Source: Rhodobacterales bacterium UBA3080
Lineage (GTDB): Bacteria > Pseudomonadota > Alphaproteobacteria > Rhodobacterales > Rhodobacteraceae
Length of the DNA: 10,156 nucleotides
Reading direction: 5' to 3'
NCBI GenBank assembly: GCA_002366645.1
Contig: DFBM01000171.1
Coordinates: forward strand, 1-10,156
Shown here: positions 6,849-10,156 of the stretch, in pieces
Layout: every line of letters starts with the position of its first letter
How positions within the stretch are numbered: the first letter of the stretch is position 1
Notes under the pieces: generated by a model
The model's database searches: none
Told to the model about the DNA's origin: nothing
What the model saw: the letters and a program-made list of their open reading frames with translations, nothing else
Translations under genes and position numbers: made by a program

Positions 6849-6869
6849 AAAGGCCCCTAAAGGCCTTTT
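6848..6869. terminator. bidirectional intrinsic terminator
   Basis: AAAAGGCC (6848-6855) pairs with GGCCTTTT (6862-6869) around CCTAAA. The A-run on one side and the T-run on the other allow termination in both directions. It sits between rightward sequence ending at 6848 and the convergent repeat-protein gene ending at 6922. Confidence 0.82.
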
Positions 6870-6921
6870 CGTTAGAAATTTAGGTATGTATTGTACTTGC
6901 TATGTATGAGCTTCCTCGGTG

Positions 6922-7332
6922 CTATAATCCAAGTGCTAGTTTGTAATTATTTTCGTATTTCAAAATCAATTTGTCCAACACGAGTTGATCCAAAATTGTA
7001 AATTGGCTCCATGTGTGAAAATTGTACTCTTTACCAAACAGCCACCACTCAATCTTGTCATTTGCGCGTTCAACGGCTGGCCCATCAAAGCGATGTAATT
7101 TGCCATCGACCCACCATTCCTTTGCTGCGTCAGTAATACGAGCAGGTCCATCTGTACGGTGTAAAACACCCTCGACCCGCCATTCTTCTATTAATGGTCT
7201 ATATTGGATTATTGCGGGTTGATTATTATCTCGGTGCAATATTCCAGACTTTTCAAATGTTACGCCGTGATAACTGTGGGTCTTGCAATAAACGCCGCTG
7301 CGCTTTGTAAATTTGCCGTGATCTATATTCAT
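6922..7332 (-). CDS. phage-type repeat protein (HR-x-x-GPA / WW repeats), hypothetical
   Basis: The 136-residue protein is dominated by imperfect repeats of 22-25 residues. They fall at residues 30-54 (GILHRDNNQPA...EEWRVE), 55-76 (GVLHRTDGPA...KEWWVD) and 77-99 (GKLHRFDGPA...IEWWLF), followed by a half unit GKEYN. Such G-x-x-HRxDGPA...EWWxxG arrays are familiar in uncharacterised proteins of large and marine phages and their prophages, and recall MORN/YwqK-type beta-hairpin repeats. They probably form a stacked beta-hairpin surface; no enzymatic role is known to me. The C-terminus (HTWSQFTILDQLVLDKLILK) is helical. GGAGAT lies 5 bases before the ATG at 7332. Leftward transcription ends at the hairpin at 6848-6869. 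The context supports a phage-derived island; the function is unknown. Confidence 0.78.
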   Translation of the reverse strand: MNIDHGKFTKRSGVYCKTHSYHGVTFEKSGILHRDNNQPAIIQYRPLIEEWRVEGVLHRTDGPARITDAAKEWWVDGKLHRFDGPAVERANDKIEWWLFGKEYNFHTWSQFTILDQLVLDKLILKYENNYKLALGL

Positions 7333-7366
7333 GGTATCTCCATAATTGTTAAGGTTAGCACCGCTG

Positions 7367-7414
7367 AGGTGACAGCTATTAACATTCCATTCTTCTGGAA
7401 ATTGGCAGTCACCT
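7367..7414. repeat. inverted repeat AGGTGAC / GTCACCT
   Basis: AGGTGAC (7367-7373) and GTCACCT (7408-7414) are perfect 7-base arms with a 34-base interval that itself holds TTCC...GGAA. It lies just upstream of the repeat-protein gene start, so it may be an operator or leader structure for that gene. Chance occurrence cannot be excluded. Confidence 0.25.
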
Positions 7415-7532
7415 AATCAGGGTAAACTTATCTACATTATGAGAGTGCAAAAATCAAATTTTCCTGTGTCTTTTCTGAAAAAAATCGGGCGCAAATTTTG
7501 GCAGTTGAACACTATTGCGGCCTGCCCACACA

Positions 7533-7676
7533 GTTGGAATTATGCTTGATTCCGGTGAAGGGGTTCAAAAGAATGAATCCGAAGCTTACAAATGGTTTTT
7601 ACTGGCCGAAGCGAATGGTTTGAAAATGCCCCCTAAATATAACCGCATTTCTTCGGAAAGTTCATTTGGTGTCTGA
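7533..7676 (+). pseudogene. Sel1-repeat (SLR) protein fragment
   Basis: Reading from about 7533 gives VGIMLDSGEGVQKNESEAYK followed by WFLLAEANGLK, an excellent single Sel1 repeat (consensus LGxxYxxGxGVxxDxxxAxxWxxxAAxxG). SLR proteins are alpha-solenoid scaffolds. Only one unit remains. An in-frame stop lies at 7506-7508, and no matching unit is visible upstream in this frame. A different frame covers the preceding bases (ATG 7439 to stop 7547-7549, 36 codons) and overlaps its start, which suggests an indel. The only in-frame ATG (7542) would give 44 residues without a ribosome-binding site. The frame stops at 7674-7676, inside the direct repeat. I read it as a decayed 3' remnant; nothing else is recognisable in 7415-7530. 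Confidence 0.6.
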
Positions 7677-7691
7677 CGTCAGCACCTATGG
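7669..7691. repeat. direct repeat, left copy, containing palindrome CTGACGTCAG
   Basis: These 23 bases recur at 10134-10156 with a single A/G difference (position 7684). The repeat contains the perfect 10-bp palindrome CTGACGTCAG (7673-7682) and ends with CCTATGG, whose ATG starts the 7688 ORF. In this copy the arms extend to GGTG...CACC with a one-base bulge. The left boundary is sharp (G here, C in the other copy). The pair brackets the methyltransferase gene. It could be a recombination scar, target duplication, attachment-like site or shared operator. Confidence 0.75.
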
Positions 7692-7927
7692 AACAGATTT
7701 GCAGCGCATACGTAGCTGTAATTCGACAGGCACTAAGTATGCGAAACCAAGGAATTCCAATCGATACTGCAACAAGAATGGCGGAAAGTGCATATAGGAT
7801 TAATCCAACATTAGGTGGTGTCGTTGGCCGATCACTTACTCTTCTTTATTTAGCCAAGCAGCTTGACTCTTCGTGGCGTAAGTCGCGGCACACTGTTCCG
7901 AGCTGCAAACGTCATGAACAGTATTGA
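7688..7927 (+). CDS. unrecognised small ORF, probably the truncated 5' part of a gene
   Basis: I do not recognise this protein. The frame opens MEQICSAYVAVIRQALSMRN and continues QGIPIDTATRMAESAYRINP, a helical, soluble-looking segment, then runs antisense into the last 92 bases of the methyltransferase gene. Residues after about 50 are therefore probably not native. The ATG lies inside the left direct repeat, only 5 bases after the CTGACGTCAG palindrome, and has no ribosome-binding site. The right repeat copy also ends in ATGG at the same position, so an intact paralogue or the original gene may begin at 10153. The likeliest reading is a 5' fragment left by insertion or duplication; a genuine short gene overlapping a convergent neighbour is the alternative. 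Confidence 0.4.
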   Translation: MEQICSAYVAVIRQALSMRNQGIPIDTATRMAESAYRINPTLGGVVGRSLTLLYLAKQLDSSWRKSRHTVPSCKRHEQY

Positions 7928-10103
7928 GGTCAAGCAATCCCTGACCGTGCAAACGTGCATACGTGCTTAACAATTCTCTTATTGGCAGTGAGGACTGAGC
8001 AGATCTAAAGTACGCTTGGCGGAGCTGTGGAAAATCGCGAAGAATAATCTCACGCTCTTCGTCAGAAATGTCGAATGCACCCATGATCACAACATCAATT
8101 GCCGCTCTAAGCTGCGCGCGCTTCCCAAGCCAGACAGCAGGGGAGTCGTAAGGCGATTGACGTTTGCTCAACTTGGCCGCAGCTGATTTAATAAATGCCC
8201 TATCAGCGTCGTTTAAATCCTTAGGCCAAGGGATATTCTCCCAGTAAAAATGATTAATCGTCGTAGACACCCAACGTCTCATAATCCAATCTACCAGAAG
8301 TGAATTGGCGTAGGCCAACCAAAGCAAACTATCGTCGAGTGTTAAGTGCTTGATAACCGAGACTTTATTGCCACAAATCGCGTGCTCTGGAATTAGTGCG
8401 GCCAGGACGGTCCTCGCATTAGCATGGCCGCTGATTTCACAGTAACCAACCCGCTCCTTTGGTTTCCAACCAGTACTTAAAGCAAAACACTCTGTTACGA
8501 AAAAGTGAGGAATAATTTCACCCCGCCCCGGTATTGGAGTAGACCATTTTGCCGATCGGCCTTGGCCGCTTTGATACTCCTTAGCTGCGTGATCGTATTG
8601 GTGAACCATACGGCCCTCATACAATGGCAAGAGAATGTCCTGTGATGTCGGTGAGATCCATCGTCCATCCACGCTCGGTTCAAACCCTTGCTTAATTGCA
8701 AAATCATTTTCAATAAAGTGTTTGGAATGGTTCGTCATATCCAATTCCCGATTGAAAGTGGGCCGATCAGTTGAATCCTTTTTAGGAGGAGAATGGCGGC
8801 GGTATATCTTCCATAGAATATTTTTTTCCTCGGTCGTGCACACTTCAGGTATGAGGCCATATTCACCCCCAACGACGTTTAGGAACCTAGATTCGAGACG
8901 AACGCTTGGCGCAGAAGATGACACCGTGAGCTCAGTCTGGCGAAACCGAGCCAAAATTTTCGCACCCCCAGGCTTCTTTTCTAGAAAAATTATTGTAAAC
9001 CGATACATACTATGTATGTCGAAAATTTTCTTCCGGTTAATGTACTCCGATATTTCAGTAACTTTAACGTTCTCGCGAAGCAATTTTCGGAGAGCAGTCG
9101 AACCTTTGGCGCGTAGAATGCCCGAAGGTAGAAGAAGAGCTGCAGTTCCATTTTTGGCCAACAAAGCGATTGAGCGTTCGATGAAAAACTTATATAAATC
9201 TGGATCTCCAAATGCTTTTTGGTTCACAGAGTATTCGGTCGAGGCTCGTAGCTTGCTGGAAAGCTCAATAGTGCGCTGCGCGTAATCGCTCCAATCGCTC
9301 CAATCGCTATGAAGCAGATTACTAATATTTTTATTTAAGTATTGACCTAGCGCTTTGCCCTGAAGTTGGCGAACGCTCGAATCAATATGCTCAAAAAATT
9401 CGTGCCTAAGCGGGCGAAGTTTGCTCCAAGGAGGGTTGGTAATTACAACAGTGAAGCCAAGTCTCGCGCGATCTGGAAACCAGTTTTCCCAGTCTTTCAG
9501 GCTTGAAGATATTGCATCTCCAATATGTAAGTGTTTGTCAAGTTTGTCGAAGGTAAGCGAGGGACAAGCGACTTCGGCTACAAGTAGAGCTCGAGTAGTG
9601 GCTACTGCGACAGGATCGATATCTACGCCGTAGATGCAATAGTTCGCTATTTCGTAACGTAATTTGGCGATATCAAAATCGGAAAAACTTGATTTTTTAC
9701 TTAGTATTTCGGCTGCTGTATTCATTGCGGAAAGCAAGAACGCCCCACACCCGACCGCTGGATCAAGTATAGCCACATCACGCAAGTCTTCGACACTTTC
9801 AACATTGCGCAGAGCACTCTTCAGAGCTGTACGCACCATATTGTCTGCAAGTTCAGGAGGCGTAAAGTACACGCCGCGGCTACGTTGATCTGCTGATGTG
9901 GCAACAATAAGTTGGTCTTGTTTGTCTAAGGCCAGAGATAGCCCACGTAAGCGCTCGAGTGTTGTGCCAACTTGCGACGCAAGAATTTTGCCATCAGAGT
10001 ATTGAAATAACTCAGCAGCAAGCGAGATCTCAACATCATTTTGTTCCCTGGATTCGGTAGGCAAGCCCTTTGCGTTGTGCAACGCATCAACTGCCGCATT
10101 CAT
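7836..10103 (-). CDS. N6-adenine DNA methyltransferase (Eco57I/type IIG-like, no nuclease domain seen)
   Basis: This 755-residue leftward enzyme would methylate adenine N6 in a specific DNA site using S-adenosylmethionine. Motif X-like RSRGVYFTPPELADNMV comes first, then SAM motif I ILDPAVGCGAFLLSAM (Asp114-Phe122) and motif II IYGVDIDPVAVATTRALL. Motif III, GDAISSSL, is followed by catalytic motif IV TNPPW (Asn223-Trp226). The C-terminal half, with NHFYWENIPWPK near residue 620, resembles the target-recognition part of TaqI/Eco57I-type and BREX PglX-type enzymes. Only about 85 residues precede motif X, with no PD-ExK motif, so no fused nuclease is evident. No restriction partner lies downstream; one could lie beyond 10156. 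The ATG at 10103 is chosen over TTG 10109; neither has a clear ribosome-binding site. It is bracketed by a direct repeat, suggesting transfer. The enzyme class is secure, the system is not. Confidence 0.88.
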   Translation of the reverse strand: MNAAVDALHNAKGLPTESREQNDVEISLAAELFQYSDGKILASQVGTTLERLRGLSLALDKQDQLIVATSADQRSRGVYFTPPELADNMVRTALKSALRNVESVEDLRDVAILDPAVGCGAFLLSAMNTAAEILSKKSSFSDFDIAKLRYEIANYCIYGVDIDPVAVATTRALLVAEVACPSLTFDKLDKHLHIGDAISSSLKDWENWFPDRARLGFTVVITNPPWSKLRPLRHEFFEHIDSSVRQLQGKALGQYLNKNISNLLHSDWSDWSDYAQRTIELSSKLRASTEYSVNQKAFGDPDLYKFFIERSIALLAKNGTAALLLPSGILRAKGSTALRKLLRENVKVTEISEYINRKKIFDIHSMYRFTIIFLEKKPGGAKILARFRQTELTVSSSAPSVRLESRFLNVVGGEYGLIPEVCTTEEKNILWKIYRRHSPPKKDSTDRPTFNRELDMTNHSKHFIENDFAIKQGFEPSVDGRWISPTSQDILLPLYEGRMVHQYDHAAKEYQSGQGRSAKWSTPIPGRGEIIPHFFVTECFALSTGWKPKERVGYCEISGHANARTVLAALIPEHAICGNKVSVIKHLTLDDSLLWLAYANSLLVDWIMRRWVSTTINHFYWENIPWPKDLNDADRAFIKSAAAKLSKRQSPYDSPAVWLGKRAQLRAAIDVVIMGAFDISDEEREIILRDFPQLRQAYFRSAQSSLPIRELLSTYARLHGQGLLDLNTVHDVCSSEQCAATYATKSQAAWLNKEE
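9284..9308 (-). repeat. 9-bp in-frame tandem repeat within the methyltransferase
   Basis: AATCGCTCC occurs at 9284-9292 and 9293-9301, followed by a partial third unit (9302-9308). On the coding strand it encodes SDW-SDW-SDY, about 45 residues after the NPPW motif. Because the unit is three codons, slippage would change protein length without breaking the frame. Confidence 0.85.
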
Positions 10104-10133
10104 AGTCAAAGTGACTGCGCGACCGTGTAATTC

Positions 10134-10156
10134 GTGTCTGACGTCAGCGCCTATGG
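10134..10156. repeat. direct repeat, right copy (truncated by the window end)
   Basis: It matches 7669-7691 at 22 of 23 bases (G instead of A at 10149), with the palindrome CTGACGTCAG at 10138-10147. It lies 30 bases upstream of the methyltransferase ATG, in its presumed promoter. It also ends in ATGG, a possible rightward start codon at 10153. The match runs to the last base, so its true right end is unknown and may extend beyond the window. Confidence 0.75.

Noticed and set aside
6939..6946. Inverted copy of the TTACAAAC box inside the end of the repeat-protein gene
   Set aside because: A single 8-mer in AT-rich coding DNA without a paired partner; likely chance.
7669..7691. Possible CRISPR repeat or integron attC site
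   Set aside because: Only two copies 2.4 kb apart, with no spacer array, and no attC core GTTRRRY/RYYYAAC architecture.
9001..9020. TATGTATG-type motifs here and near 6885-6908
   Set aside because: Short, low-complexity matches in AT-rich DNA with no consistent spacing.
8635..9285. Rightward open frame of 216 codons inside the methyltransferase
   Set aside because: It is antisense to a clearly conserved enzyme; composition is random-like and no motif or start signal supports it.

Overview
The window looks like a chromosomal segment from an alphaproteobacterium of the Rhodobacterales (Roseobacter group). The left half is a set of GC-rich housekeeping genes: msrA, prmA, a DUF1127 protein and ruvC-ruvA-ruvB. 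The RuvC, PrmA and MsrA sequences and the gene order fit that group; genus cannot be fixed from the sequence alone.

Region 1 (1-2170): the first 22 codons of a leftward MerR-type regulator face a rightward VOC (glyoxalase/dioxygenase fold) gene across a MerR-style promoter with a 19-bp spacer. Next come msrA (methionine sulfoxide repair) and prmA (L11 methylation). A bidirectional terminator separates prmA from a convergent small DUF1127 gene. Region 2 (2493-4938): ruvCAB form a tight operon, with a 4-bp ruvC/ruvA overlap and a 3-bp ruvA-ruvB gap, and encode the Holliday-junction branch-migration and resolution machinery.

Region 3 (4939-7690): base composition falls sharply immediately after ruvB. 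Four TTACAAAC-like boxes, in two pairs each with 11-bp spacing, precede a tyrosine recombinase. That recombinase is split by a -1 frameshift exactly at the slippery heptamer A AAA AAC. After it lie an unrecognised 52-residue acidic ORF with a strong Shine-Dalgarno (SD) sequence and its own hairpin terminator, a doubtful rightward ORF, a phage-type protein built of HR-x-x-GPA/WW repeats, and a broken Sel1-repeat fragment. This is the edge of a mobile or accessory island. In Rhodobacterales ruvB is usually followed by ybgC-tolQRAB, and none of that is present here.

Region 4 (7669-10156): a large leftward N6-adenine DNA methyltransferase without a visible nuclease domain. It is bracketed by a 23-bp direct repeat (one mismatch) that contains the perfect palindrome CTGACGTCAG and ends in ATGG. 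The left copy supplies the start codon of a small ORF that runs antisense into the methyltransferase 3' end. The right copy is cut by the window edge, so the repeat may be longer. This looks like a defence or modification module inserted at, or duplicated with, the 5' end of another gene. The most interesting points are this repeat-bracketed methyltransferase, the recombinase slippery site, the helically phased boxes upstream of it, and a 9-bp in-frame repeat inside the methyltransferase.
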